The position numbers were made by a program, and so were the translations under genes. 34,562 bases of DNA, taken from a virus. The DNA lies in the IMG/VR virus record IMGVR_UViG_3300046492_000083, positions 1 through 34,562 of that record. One strand, 5' to 3'. This document shows positions 21,564-29,364 of the stretch, one piece after another. The notes beneath the pieces are model-generated. The model searched no databases and was not told the DNA's origin. It saw nothing but the letters and a program-made list of their open reading frames with translations. How positions within the stretch are numbered: the stretch's first letter is position 1; every line of letters starts with the position of its first letter.

Positions 21564-23999
21564 ATGGATGCTTCACAGTTGCTCGGTCACTTTGAGGGGG
21601 TCAGCGAGCAGTCAGACGGTGGCTACCTCGCTTACTGCCCTGGCCACGGTGACAGTCGCCCGTCCCTGCGAATCTGGTTCGGCGAGGATGGCAAGGTACG
21701 CATCACTTGCCGTGCCGGTTGCAAGCCTGCCGACGTCGTCAAGGCCGCTGACCTCACCTGGGCGGACATGTTCGGCGTAGAGGGTGACGTGCCCACCGTG
21801 CGCGCTGCCAAGGCTGAACTTGTCGGCCCCAAGCACATAGCCGCACTGGCCATGTATGTAGACGACGCACGCGACCGACTGAACGAGCGGGACGAGTGGT
21901 CCATACGCGCCACCTGCTATCTCGCCGACCGGTTCGGCATGACCGCAGAAACCGCCGTTGCCCTTGGTGTGGGAGTGGACGACACCACGGTTAACCCGTT
22001 GTTCGGAGCGCTCAGCGACAGCTACAAGCGCTTCCCGCGCATCACGGTTCCGCTACTCGACTTCAACGGCAACCCGCGCGGTTTGCAGGGTCGGGACCTT
22101 ACCGGTCGGTGTCCCGGACGTTGGGTGTCGCTCAGCAACCCGGAAGGCTTCCGCTGGGCTCCCTACGGCGTGTTCAAGGGTGATGGTGGGTACGGGGTCA
22201 CCCTGGTCACGGAAGGCCCTGGGGACGGCCTTACAGGCGTTTCCGTTGGCTACGACGTGGTCATGGTCCGGGGCGCTTCCCTGGTGGCTTCCCCTGACCT
22301 ACTCGCCGAGCTTGCCGAGGGCATGCAGGGAACGCAGGTAATCGCCTGCGGAGACAACGACACGGCGGGACGTGAGTTCAACCGTCGCCTTGCCGATGGC
22401 CTGCGCCCGTTCGGAATCGACGTCTACTCGCTGCCCATTCCCAACCTTGGCCCCAAGTCGGACCTTACCGATTGGCGCGAGTCCAACCCGCAGGCGTTCG
22501 CGTCCGCTCTGCACTCGGCTGTCAAGTCGGCCAGGCCCGTAGCCAAGCCCGAGGAAGCACACCGAGCAGCCGTTACCGCTGAGCTTGCGGAAGCTACCGG
22601 CGCTGACGTCGTCTCGCGCGACCAGGGCACGGAAGCAGGCCGCATTCTCGCGTCGCTGATTGAGCGCTACGGCGAGTCTGACGCCATGAACGCGCATGCC
22701 TTGGTGGCTTGGACGGATGGCCGTATCAAGTTCGCGCCTGGCCTGGGGTTCTACGTGTGGAACGGTCGCGTATGGGAGCGCTCTGAGGTCAAGGTGCGCC
22801 AGGAAGTACACCGAATGGGCGCTGCCCTGGTGCTGGCTGGCAAGCTGCAAGAGTCCAAGGGCTTTACCATGACGACGCGCATTGACGCGCTACTGACTGA
22901 GCTTCGCAGCGTGCCCAGCGTGTACGTGGCCCCGGGTGATTTCGACAACCGGCCCGACCTGCTCAGCTTTGCCAACGGCACCGTTGAACTTCGCACCGGT
23001 CGTCTCCGCCCGCACGCGCAAGGCGACATGCTGACCTACTGCCTTGCGTTGAACTACGACCCGCAGGCCCAGTGTCCGCGCTGGGAACAGTTTCTCTACG
23101 AGATTTTCCCGGATAACCCGGACTTGGTCCCGTACATGCAACGGCTGATTGGCTACGGCGCTACCGGCTACACGGATGAGCAGTGCTTCGCTGTCCTCTG
23201 GGGCAAGGGTGCCAACGGTAAGAGCGTACTCACGGACACCCTGTCTACCGTGTTCGGCCGCATCACCAAGACAACGCCCTTTGCCACGTTCGAGGAAAAG
23301 CAGTCTGGCGGTATCCCGAACGACATTGCCTCGCTGCGCGGTGCGCGGTTCGTCATGGCATCTGAGGGCGAGTCAGGCAAGCCCATGAGTGAGGCAGTGC
23401 TCAAGCGGGTTACCGGCAAGGACATGGTCTCTGCGCGCTTCCTGCGTCAGGAGTTCTTTGAGTTCAAGCCGTCGTTCCTGCTCATGCTGGCCACAAACCA
23501 TAAGCCCAAGTTCAAGGGCCAGGACGATGGCCTTTGGCGTCGAGTCAAGATGATTCCGTTTAAGCGGTATTTCGCTCCGCATGAACGTGAACACGACCTT
23601 GACAAGAAACTCAGCGCTGAGGCCGAGGGCATAGCAGCGTGGGTAGTACGGGGTGCGCAAGCCTGGTTCACTGACGGGCTGTCCGACCCGGAGACCATCA
23701 CGCTTGCCACGCGGGAGTACAAGGAAACCAGCGATGCTCTCGCCGGATTCTTCCCGGGTGTGCTTGAGCCTGCCGCAGGACAGCGCATGGACGGTGCTGC
23801 CGCCTACATCGCCTACACCGAGTGGTGCGACGCCGAGGGGTTGCAGCGTAAGGAAGTGTGGTCGCGCCAGGCGTTCTACTCGGCCCTTGAGGAACGAGGG
23901 GTCATGAAGACGCGCGGTAAGAAGGGTACGGCGCTGATCGGCGTTCGAACCGCTAGCGCAGAAGTGAAAACGGGTCCGGGCATCTTCGCCAAGGACTGA
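21564..23999 (+). CDS. Primase-helicase (zinc finger, TOPRIM, D5-type SF3 helicase)
   Basis: An 811-residue replication protein that should unwind DNA at the fork and lay primers. Domains in order: CHCC zinc finger (C25, H28, C49, C53) at about 1-60; TOPRIM-like region at about 210-290 with VTLVTEGPGDGL and VIACGDNDTAGRE (acidic metal ligands); then a D5/NrS-1-like part (about 440-530, FDNRPDLLSFANGTVELRTG); and an SF3/D5 ATPase with Walker A GKGANGKS near 547, FVMASEGESGK and LMLATNHKPKF (sensor Asn). A winged-helix-like C-terminus follows. The ATG has GAGGAGAGACAAC upstream. It stands under promoter copy 4 and before DNA polymerase. A degenerate promoter-like string lies at 23940-23956 in its coding end. 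Confidence 0.92.
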   Translation: MDASQLLGHFEGVSEQSDGGYLAYCPGHGDSRPSLRIWFGEDGKVRITCRAGCKPADVVKAADLTWADMFGVEGDVPTVRAAKAELVGPKHIAALAMYVDDARDRLNERDEWSIRATCYLADRFGMTAETAVALGVGVDDTTVNPLFGALSDSYKRFPRITVPLLDFNGNPRGLQGRDLTGRCPGRWVSLSNPEGFRWAPYGVFKGDGGYGVTLVTEGPGDGLTGVSVGYDVVMVRGASLVASPDLLAELAEGMQGTQVIACGDNDTAGREFNRRLADGLRPFGIDVYSLPIPNLGPKSDLTDWRESNPQAFASALHSAVKSARPVAKPEEAHRAAVTAELAEATGADVVSRDQGTEAGRILASLIERYGESDAMNAHALVAWTDGRIKFAPGLGFYVWNGRVWERSEVKVRQEVHRMGAALVLAGKLQESKGFTMTTRIDALLTELRSVPSVYVAPGDFDNRPDLLSFANGTVELRTGRLRPHAQGDMLTYCLALNYDPQAQCPRWEQFLYEIFPDNPDLVPYMQRLIGYGATGYTDEQCFAVLWGKGANGKSVLTDTLSTVFGRITKTTPFATFEEKQSGGIPNDIASLRGARFVMASEGESGKPMSEAVLKRVTGKDMVSARFLRQEFFEFKPSFLLMLATNHKPKFKGQDDGLWRRVKMIPFKRYFAPHEREHDLDKKLSAEAEGIAAWVVRGAQAWFTDGLSDPETITLATREYKETSDALAGFFPGVLEPAAGQRMDGAAAYIAYTEWCDAEGLQRKEVWSRQAFYSALEERGVMKTRGKKGTALIGVRTASAEVKTGPGIFAKD

Positions 24000-24024
24000 C
24001 ACAAAGACACGTCGAGGGGTCACC

Positions 24025-24038
24025 TACCAATCTTGGTA
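24025..24038. repeat. Operator-like palindrome, site 7
   Basis: TACCAATCTTGGTA with long arms GGGGTCACC and CGTGGCCCC, so about 32 bp are nearly symmetric. It fills the 70-base gap between primase and polymerase genes and ends 31 bases before the polymerase ATG. Confidence 0.7.
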
Positions 24039-24069
24039 CGTGGCCCCTTTGCGTTGCAGAGGAGAGCGC

Positions 24070-25920
24070 ATGAAGGTGTACCCGTACGAGATTGCAGGCG
24101 ACCCGGTTACGGTCAAGGTGCCCGAGGACTCTCACGACCTGCGCGCGTTCTGGTACTGGTTCCAGGATGCCAACAAGCGTGGCCCTATTGCGCTGGACAC
24201 CGAGACGACAGGGCTTGACATCTACTCGCGCGGCTACGGCCTGCGTACGGTGCAGTTCGGCGACGCGCGTACAGGGTGGGTCCTGCTCTGGGAACTTGGC
24301 GGGCAGTTCGTTGAATACGCGCTGCGGGCACTGCGGGCCGGTCGCAAGTTCCAGATTCACAACGCCCCGTTCGACTGGGCCGTGTTGGACCGACACGCGG
24401 ACACGTCCATTGAGTCTCTGGCCCCGCGCACCATCGACACGCGCCTAAAGGCTGGCCTTGTCGACCCGCGACAGCCGCAGGAAGGTGGGCGAGGAACGGG
24501 CCTCAAGCCGCTCAGCGCGTACTACCTTGACCCCTCTGCCCCGGATACGCAGGGGGACCTTACGGCAGTCTTCCGGTCGCTCAAGCTGACCAAGGCAACC
24601 GGCTGGGCAGGTATCCCGCTGGATCACCCGACCTACCTTCTGTACGCGGGACTTGACGTCATCATGACCTCTCGCCTTGATGTGTGCCTTGACGCTGAGC
24701 TTGACGCGCTGGACGTCCGGCCCCGACTGGTCCAGTACGAACACGAGATTGCCCGTATCTGTTCGCTCATGCAGCGCAAGGGCATGGTCCTGGACGTCCC
24801 CTACACGGAAGCGCTCAGCGCTGAACTGCAAGATGAGGCACTGAAATTCGAGGCGCAGGCACTCCGCTACGGCGTCGAGAACATCAACGCTGCGCGTCAA
24901 GTAACTGAGGCCCTGCTAGCCATGGGTGAGACGCTGACGGACCGCACGGCATCCGGCGCGTACAAGGCTGACAAGGCTGTCCTTTGTGCCCTGGCAGACC
25001 TTGACCAGAACACGTGGGCACCACTCGGCCAGCGCAAGGCCAATCCACTGGCTGAGGCCATTCTCCGCAGCAAGCGGGCAGGCAAGTGGAACAGTTCCTA
25101 CGCCGAGACGTTCCTAGACGTGGTCGACCTTGAGGGACGCATTCACCCGTTCATCAACAGCATGCAGGCGCGCACTGGCCGTATGTCTGTCACTCGGCCT
25201 GCGCTTCAAACGCTGCCTAGCTCGGACCAGATGATTCGACGCGCGTTGCTGGCCGAGGAAGGACACGTCATGGTGTCCACCGACTTTGCAGCAGTCGAGT
25301 TGCGCGTGTTGGCTGCCCTGGCTGACGTCAAGAACATGAAGCGTGCCATCAGTGCGGGTGAGGACTTGCACAGCTTCACCGCGCGAATGGTGTTCGGCCC
25401 CGACTTCACCCCCAAGCACCGGAAGATCAGTAAGGGAATCGCGTTCGGCAAGGTCTACGGGGGTGGCGCTGCCACGATTCAGCGGCAGACCGGTGCACCC
25501 ATGGAAGAAGTCAGGCGCGCGCTTGCTGCGTATGACCGGGTGTACCCGGAGATCAAGCGCATGTCGAACCGCTGGCAGCGTGAGGCGTACGAAACGGGCA
25601 TGGTCCATGTGTCCGTGACCGGTCGCAGGCTTCCGCTGGACCGAGAGCGCACCTACGCCGTTGTGAACTACGCCTGCCAGAGTGCGGCCCGAGACTGCCT
25701 GGGACAGTCGCTCATCAACCTTGAGGAAGCGGGCCTCATGGACTACATGCGCCTGCCGATCCATGACGAGGTTCTGTGCTCGGTGCCGGAAGCGGAAGCC
25801 AAGGACTACGCCCGGGAAATAGAACGGTGCATGACGTTCGACCTGTACGGCGTCCCGATCGAGGCTGAGGCGGAGATTGGTAAGCGCTCATGGGGCAGCC
25901 TGTACGGCGCTGACGTGTAG
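24070..25920 (+). CDS. Family A DNA polymerase with 3'-5' exonuclease
   Basis: A 616-residue replicative polymerase of the PolA type. Residues about 35-220 are the proofreading exonuclease: IALDTETTGLDIYS carries D43/E45 and FQIHNAPFDWAVL carries the ExoII Asp. The polymerase palm/fingers follow: motif A DFAAVELRVLAAL (D405), motif B KHRKISKGIAFGKVYGGG with the template-binding helix, and motif C LPIHDEVLCSV (H565, D566, E567). No 5'-3' exonuclease is present, as usual in phages. The ATG at 24070 has GAGGAGAGCGC upstream, and a GTG 30 bases earlier is less likely. The operator palindrome at 24025 stands before it. It works with the upstream primase-helicase. Confidence 0.95.
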   Translation: MKVYPYEIAGDPVTVKVPEDSHDLRAFWYWFQDANKRGPIALDTETTGLDIYSRGYGLRTVQFGDARTGWVLLWELGGQFVEYALRALRAGRKFQIHNAPFDWAVLDRHADTSIESLAPRTIDTRLKAGLVDPRQPQEGGRGTGLKPLSAYYLDPSAPDTQGDLTAVFRSLKLTKATGWAGIPLDHPTYLLYAGLDVIMTSRLDVCLDAELDALDVRPRLVQYEHEIARICSLMQRKGMVLDVPYTEALSAELQDEALKFEAQALRYGVENINAARQVTEALLAMGETLTDRTASGAYKADKAVLCALADLDQNTWAPLGQRKANPLAEAILRSKRAGKWNSSYAETFLDVVDLEGRIHPFINSMQARTGRMSVTRPALQTLPSSDQMIRRALLAEEGHVMVSTDFAAVELRVLAALADVKNMKRAISAGEDLHSFTARMVFGPDFTPKHRKISKGIAFGKVYGGGAATIQRQTGAPMEEVRRALAAYDRVYPEIKRMSNRWQREAYETGMVHVSVTGRRLPLDRERTYAVVNYACQSAARDCLGQSLINLEEAGLMDYMRLPIHDEVLCSVPEAEAKDYAREIERCMTFDLYGVPIEAEAEIGKRSWGSLYGADV

Positions 25921-25944
25921 CGGGCAAACCGGATACGGACATCA

Positions 25945-25975
25945 GGGCGCATCTGCTGACAAGGCGGGTGCGCCC
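25945..25975 (+). terminator. Possible terminator after DNA polymerase
   Basis: GGGCGCA (25945-25951) and TGCGCCC (25969-25975) form a 7-bp stem with a 17-base loop, 24 bases after the polymerase stop. No T-run, so the call is tentative. Confidence 0.4.
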
Positions 25976-26144
25976 ATCGTCTGTGTGACGCACGCCACAC
26001 CGTGCCTAGATCAACTTTTGATTACCAGGTTGGCATATGCCACACACCCCGGGCGTACCTGTCGATCCCAGGGGGGAACCCCGGTTACGCCTTTGAATCC
26101 CTTACAACGATGCCCCTTAGTAGCTGGTCTAACGGGTCACCAGA

Positions 26145-26172
26145 TACCAAAGAGTCTTGACCCACCTACCAA
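26145..26172. repeat. Two tandem operator half-sites
   Basis: CAGATACCAA (TACCAA at 26145-26150) and CACCTACCAA (TACCAA at 26167-26172) are in the same orientation, 22 bp apart, about two helical turns. The second fills the spacer of a TTGACC promoter. Both halves lack the matching right arm seen at other sites. Confidence 0.5.
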
Positions 26173-26185
26173 AAAAGCGTCTAGT
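26157..26185 (+). promoter_or_regulatory. Possible host promoter under operator half-sites
   Basis: TTGACC at 26157-26162, 17-base spacer, TCTAGT at 26180-26185. The -35 is good and the -10 weak. A half-site CACCTACCAA lies in the spacer. It would feed the sigma-like gene about 170 bases downstream. Confidence 0.35.
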
Positions 26186-26306
26186 TGTGCCCAGCGACGA
26201 CGAGTCATCCGGCCGGAGGCTCGACGTAGCAGACAGCCCGCAGAGGGGTTGGTCTGTATGTCAGCGCTGCCCCCGTAGCCCTGATCCATCCGGCCGAATC
26301 CCTTCC

Positions 26307-26323
26307 TGCGATCGAACCGCTAG
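26307..26323 (+). promoter_or_regulatory. Phage-type promoter motif, copy 5
   Basis: Exact TGCGATCGAACCGCTAG, 35 bases before the sigma-like gene. It is enclosed by a perfect 10-bp inverted repeat: AATCCCTTCC at 26297-26306 and GGAAGGGATT at 26344-26353. The right arm contains the gene's ribosome site. Confidence 0.7.
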
Positions 26324-26358
26324 AGCTGCCTTGAGCGCTCACCGGAAGGGATTCACCA

Positions 26359-27453
26359 ATGATCACCATGGCCCAGATTCACGCTGCCCAGGACAACGAC
26401 CTTGACGGCATAACGGCCGTTCTCGCCGAGATGGACCAGCGCATAGCCAGGCTGGCAGCGCAGGCCGCACGCAGGATCGAGGGCGGACACCGCGAGGATT
26501 TCGAGCAGGACGCACGTGAGGCTCTGTTCCTGGCACTCCCTCGCGTGTCCGGCGAGAGCGTAGACAGCGCCATCGGTTTCCTGTACTCGACCATGGCGGA
26601 AGTCCTCAAGGACAAGGTCCGGTCCGAGCGGTACCAGGGCGTTGACCGTGACGCCGTAAAGACCTTCCTTGGTGCCCTGGTGGAATCGAACGGGGACGCC
26701 TACGCCGCAGAGCGGAAGGCGCGAGAGCTGCCCAAGGGTGAGCGTCTGAGCGCTGACCGTGCGGCTGCTGCCCGCCTGGCTTTCCAGGGTGCCGTGTCCA
26801 TCGACCGGCAGAACGGCGACGACGACGACTCGGCATCCATCGCTGACACGCTCGCTGTGGTCGACATTGAGCCCGTGGTGATCCGTCCCAAGGTGGGCGC
26901 TGGTGCGGCCCTGGAAGCCCTGGCGGTACTCCAGCGGTACTCGACCCGCTACGACGTGCTGAACGCCCTTCCTGCGGACGCTGAGGGAGTCGACGCGATT
27001 GAGGATGCTGTGACGCTTCCCCGTGACCCCGCTGAGCGCCGGTACGTGCTGGACGCTTGCGCCATCCTCCGTAGCTACGTCTCTACGGCCACGGATGGTG
27101 ACCTTTCTGACGACCTGCGGGTTGTGGCGGATGACCGCAAGGATGAGCGGGCCGCAAAGGTGGCGACCGTAAATCAGGTTCTCGACAGCATGCGCAGCCA
27201 GGACCAGGCTGAGGCCATCCGCCTTTCGTTCGGCATCGCTGACCGGTTCTGCTTCGGTACCGGTGCGGATGGTGACCTTGAGGGCCTGGCGGACGCCATG
27301 GGTGTTGACCCTAAGAAGGTGTCTGACGCTCGGTCGCGTGGCCTCAAGTCCTTTGCGAAGCGCTTCATTGCCCTGGTGGCCAAGACTGCGGAGCAGGCCA
27401 CGGAACTTGCTGAGGCTGCTGCCGCCAACCTTTCCCGGGGCGGACGTAAGTGA
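26359..27453 (+). CDS. Sigma-factor-like transcription protein
   Basis: A 364-residue protein with the layout of a divergent sigma-70-type factor. Residues about 40-90 look like region 2: REDFEQDAREALFLALPRV recalls the EDl.QE..laL..A pattern, followed by IGFLYSTMAEVLKDKVRSER, like the Y....I...i...iR segment. Residues about 270-345 look like region 4: QAEAIRLSFGIADRF, then DLEGLADAMGVDPKKVSDARSRGLKSFAKRF, a good helix-turn-helix with the usual Val-x-x-a-x-x-x-a-l recognition helix. The middle is acidic and unlike region 3. Its own gene sits behind a phage-type promoter, which suggests positive feedback. Alternatives are an anti-terminator or other HTH regulator. The ATG follows GGAAGGGATTCACCA. 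Confidence 0.65.
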   Translation: MITMAQIHAAQDNDLDGITAVLAEMDQRIARLAAQAARRIEGGHREDFEQDAREALFLALPRVSGESVDSAIGFLYSTMAEVLKDKVRSERYQGVDRDAVKTFLGALVESNGDAYAAERKARELPKGERLSADRAAAARLAFQGAVSIDRQNGDDDDSASIADTLAVVDIEPVVIRPKVGAGAALEALAVLQRYSTRYDVLNALPADAEGVDAIEDAVTLPRDPAERRYVLDACAILRSYVSTATDGDLSDDLRVVADDRKDERAAKVATVNQVLDSMRSQDQAEAIRLSFGIADRFCFGTGADGDLEGLADAMGVDPKKVSDARSRGLKSFAKRFIALVAKTAEQATELAEAAAANLSRGGRK

Positions 27454-27761
27454 GTGACAGCAAGGCTTGTCGGAAGTGTGGGGAGACCAAACCTCTCCCC
27501 ACTTTCAACCGGGATTCCCGCAGACTCGACGGACGGCGGGACGAGTGCCGAGATTGCACCCGCGCCCGTTCCGCAGCGTGGCGAGCAGCCAACCCGGACC
27601 ACGTCAAGGCCAAGTCCAAGGCAGACGCGCAGCGCCGTAGGGAGTACCAACGTGCGTGGCGTGCTGCCAACCCTGACAAGGTCCGCGCGTATCGCGCAGC
27701 GTATGACTCGCAGGCTGCCCGTACCGATTTCCTCACCCAATGGCGCAAGGTCAATGGCTGA
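27450..27761 (+). CDS. Zinc-ribbon protein, partner of the split HNH nuclease
   Basis: A 103-residue basic protein. The N-terminus SDSKACRKCGETKPLPTF and RDECRDCTRARSAAWRAAN form a four-Cys zinc ribbon. The rest is an Arg/Ala-rich helical repeat with AAWRAANPDHVKAK and RAWRAANPDKVRAYRAA, a pattern seen in HNH-associated proteins, where it probably binds DNA. The GTG start overlaps the sigma-like stop in GTGA. It overlaps the next gene by 8 bases. In the 20971 gene the same ribbon is joined directly to an HNH domain. Confidence 0.75.
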   Translation: MSDSKACRKCGETKPLPTFNRDSRRLDGRRDECRDCTRARSAAWRAANPDHVKAKSKADAQRRREYQRAWRAANPDKVRAYRAAYDSQAARTDFLTQWRKVNG

Positions 27762-28038
27762 CGTGGCTGCCTTGTACCTACGTGCTCGCAGGACCAGGAA
27801 GGCCCCGTACAGGCGGTCAGAGGTGTTCGCCCGATGGGGCCATGCCTGTTGCTACTGCGATGCGCCAGCGGAGCATCTAGACCACGTCACGCCCCTGTCA
27901 CGGGGTGGGCGGGACGTGCTGTCCAACGTCGTCCCTGCCTGCGCCCCCTGCAACCTGGGGAAAGCCGCTCTGACGCTGGCTGAGTGGGTAAGTGCGATCG
28001 AACCGCTAGGACCCAACCAAGCAACCGAAACACACTGA
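27754..28038 (+). CDS. HNH endonuclease (stand-alone domain)
   Basis: A 94-residue HNH nuclease. WGHACCYCDAPAEHLDHVTP gives the first Cys pair and HxDH site, and NVVPACAPCNLGKAALTLAE gives Asn and the second Cys pair, closely matching the 20971 protein. The ATG at 27754 overlaps the zinc-ribbon stop by 8 bases, so the two are probably translated together and may form one functional unit. Its last residues (SAIEPLGPNQATETH) are coded by promoter copy 6, so the C-terminus is longer than the relative's, which ends AEWAEGF. A frame split of an ancestral single gene or an original two-gene state are both possible. Confidence 0.8.
   Translation: MADVAALYLRARRTRKAPYRRSEVFARWGHACCYCDAPAEHLDHVTPLSRGGRDVLSNVVPACAPCNLGKAALTLAEWVSAIEPLGPNQATETH
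27993..28009 (+). promoter_or_regulatory. Phage-type promoter motif, copy 6 (inside HNH gene)
   Basis: Exact TGCGATCGAACCGCTAG, placed within the 3' coding end of the HNH gene and read there as SAIEPL. It stands 40 bases before the small gene at 28050. Confidence 0.65.
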
Positions 28039-28049
28039 GGAGAACGGCC

Positions 28050-28214
28050 GTGACCTACACCCTGCGCAACGGCTACAGCGTCCGCACCACCAAGGTTGAG
28101 GACGGTACGGAGTTCGTCACCATGAACGCCAGCGGCGAGACGATCAGCACGGTTCGGCTGGACTTCCTGAACGCCCGTGCGCTGGTCCTGGACCTGACCC
28201 GCAAGGCTGTCTGA
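28050..28214 (+). CDS. Small protein, unknown
   Basis: A 54-residue gene starting at GTG 28050 with GAGGAGAACGGCC upstream. The product is an antiparallel strand pattern (MTYTLRNGYSVRTTKVEDG, then TEFVTMNASGETISTVRLDF) followed by a short helix (NARALVLDLTRK). It is the first gene after promoter copy 6. Its TGA overlaps the next ATG by one base. No family recognised. Confidence 0.65.
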   Translation: MTYTLRNGYSVRTTKVEDGTEFVTMNASGETISTVRLDFLNARALVLDLTRKAV

Positions 28215-28399
28215 TGGCACAGCTTGATGCGTCGATAGCCGAGCCCAACGCGACTACGAGCCTGGCCTTTCGAGCCGATGCGTACCGCCTGGCCGTACTG
28301 CTGCTCAAAGAGGCTGGCCTACTCGGTGGGGAAGATGCACCGAGCGATGTTCTGTACGTGGCTCAGTTCCTAACAGCCGGAACCACGGAAACCGAGTAA
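28214..28399 (+). CDS. Small helical protein, unknown
   Basis: A 61-residue protein whose ATG overlaps the previous stop by one base (TGATG). It is mostly helical (TTSLAFRADAYRLAVLLLKE, then APSDVLYVAQFLTAG). There is no membrane segment of full length. Function unknown. It ends 14 bases before the operator palindrome at 28414. Confidence 0.65.
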   Translation: MAQLDASIAEPNATTSLAFRADAYRLAVLLLKEAGLLGGEDAPSDVLYVAQFLTAGTTETE

Positions 28400-28413
28400 C
28401 CGAGTGGGTCACC

Positions 28414-28427
28414 TACCAAATTTGGTA
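28414..28427. repeat. Operator-like palindrome, site 8
   Basis: Perfect TACCAAATTTGGTA with arms GGGTCACC and TGTGGCCCC. It fills the gap between a small gene and thyX and ends 29 bases before the thyX TTG start. No phage-type promoter is present in this gap. Confidence 0.7.
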
Positions 28428-28456
28428 TGTGGCCCCCTCCCGTAGGAGGAGAGACC

Positions 28457-29158
28457 TTGCGCGTAAGCATCCTGGCCACCACTGCACTTGATCAGCGCGT
28501 GCTACTCGACGCATACAACTACCGGGCATCCGGTGCGCAGTACAACGACCGACCCCCGACGCACGCTGACGGCCTGGCTGAGGCTGCGGGGCGCATCTGC
28601 TACAAGTCGTTCAGCAGACCCAATCCGGCTACGGCGTCGAACGCTGGCTACATGGCCAACATCCTGGCGCAGGGGCACTACAGCGTGCTTGAGCATGCGT
28701 CCGTGACGTTCCTGGTTCAGGGTGTCTCTCGCGCGCTGCTGGCCGAGCTGACCAGGCACCGGCACTTGTCGTTCAGTGTGGTGTCTCAGCGCTACGTGAA
28801 CTACGCCGAGACTGAGCCCGTGATTCCGCCTGCGCTCCGGTACACCGATGGTGAGCACCTGGTGAACGTGGCCTACGCGGAAGCGCTTGAGGTCTACGAG
28901 GAACTGACGGAACGGCTCATAGCCAACGGTGCCAAGCGCAAGGCAGCAAGGGAAGCCGCGCGGGCTGTACTGCCCAACGCTGCCCCCGTAGACATGGTGG
29001 TGACCGGCAACCTGCGGGCATGGCGTGACGTGCTGGGTAAGCGACACAGCAAGCACGCTGACGCTGAAATCCAGCGGTTCGCGCACAAGGTTCTGATACA
29101 CCTGCGCGAGGCTGCCCCCAATTCCTTCCAGGACATCACGGACGAGCCCAGCGAGTGA
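28457..29158 (+). CDS. thyX: Flavin-dependent thymidylate synthase ThyX
   Basis: A 233-residue enzyme that makes dTMP from dUMP with FAD, NADPH and methylene-tetrahydrofolate. The ThyX signature is clear at about residues 97-113: [17 protein letters not shown], with RHRxxSxxxxSxRY. [20 protein letters not shown] just before it is the usual His/Glu-containing segment. The late region has [20 protein letters not shown] and [20 protein letters not shown], which match the family's Arg-rich binding site. The TTG start at 28457 has TAGGAGGAGAGACC upstream. With dNMP kinase and dCMP deaminase it supplies dTTP. Confidence 0.93.
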   Translation: MRVSILATTALDQRVLLDAYNYRASGAQYNDRPPTHADGLAEAAGRICYKSFSRPNPATASNAGYMANILAQGHYSVLEHASVTFLVQGVSRALLAELTRHRHLSFSVVSQRYVNYAETEPVIPPALRYTDGEHLVNVAYAEALEVYEELTERLIANGAKRKAAREAARAVLPNAAPVDMVVTGNLRAWRDVLGKRHSKHADAEIQRFAHKVLIHLREAAPNSFQDITDEPSE

Positions 29159-29364
29159 ATACGTACGAGATCGTTGCCGGGGCCGCTGGTGGTTACGCAC
29201 TGGTGGCCCTGGCCCTTTGCTGGCTGCTGAGGAGAGATGATGACCGATCCACGCGAAAGCAAGCTCCCGAAATGGGTCCAAGAAACCCTGCATGGGCTAC
29301 GCCGAGAACTGGCCACCGAGCGAAAGCGCGTCGCCATGCTCAAGCACGACGTAGGCGAGACTGA
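29155..29364 (+). CDS. Possible small membrane protein
   Basis: A 69-residue open frame whose GTG overlaps the thyX TGA in GTGA. Residues 6-25 form one good membrane segment ([20 protein letters not shown]) followed by RRDDD. The remainder, from about residue 28, is Arg-rich and lies within the next gene's frame, a 128-base overlap that is longer than others here. Its frame position is plausible for coupled translation, but it may be an artefact, or a real short protein whose tail is carried over the next gene. Confidence 0.4.
   Translation: MNTYEIVAGAAGGYALVALALCWLLRRDDDRSTRKQAPEMGPRNPAWATPRTGHRAKARRHAQARRRRD

Larger units (their letters stand above)
25921..26306. other. Non-coding, structured control region
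   Basis: About 390 bases without a convincing gene. It holds a GGGCGCA/TGCGCCC hairpin (25945-25951 with 25969-25975), a GGCGTA/TACGCC stem near 26050-26095 enclosing GGGG-GGAA-CCCC, two operator half-sites, a weak host promoter, and a 10-bp direct repeat CATCCGGCCG at 26206 and 26287. It lies between DNA polymerase and the sigma-like gene. A replication origin or untranslated regulatory RNA is possible but unproven. Confidence 0.5.

Noticed and set aside
23940-23956. GGCGTTCGAACCGCTAG, 15 of 17 matches to the phage-type promoter motif, in the end of the primase gene
   Set aside because: Lies in coding sequence and lacks the conserved TGCGAT start. Possibly a decayed copy for the polymerase gene, but not supported enough to list as a promoter.
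25877-26278. 133-residue + frame over the non-coding region after DNA polymerase
   Set aside because: Starts inside the polymerase gene without a ribosome site, contains the operator half-sites and shows no coding pattern.
28502-29293. 263-residue open frame on the - strand over thyX
   Set aside because: The + strand ThyX has clear catalytic motifs, and the reverse frame has neither domain nor start signal.
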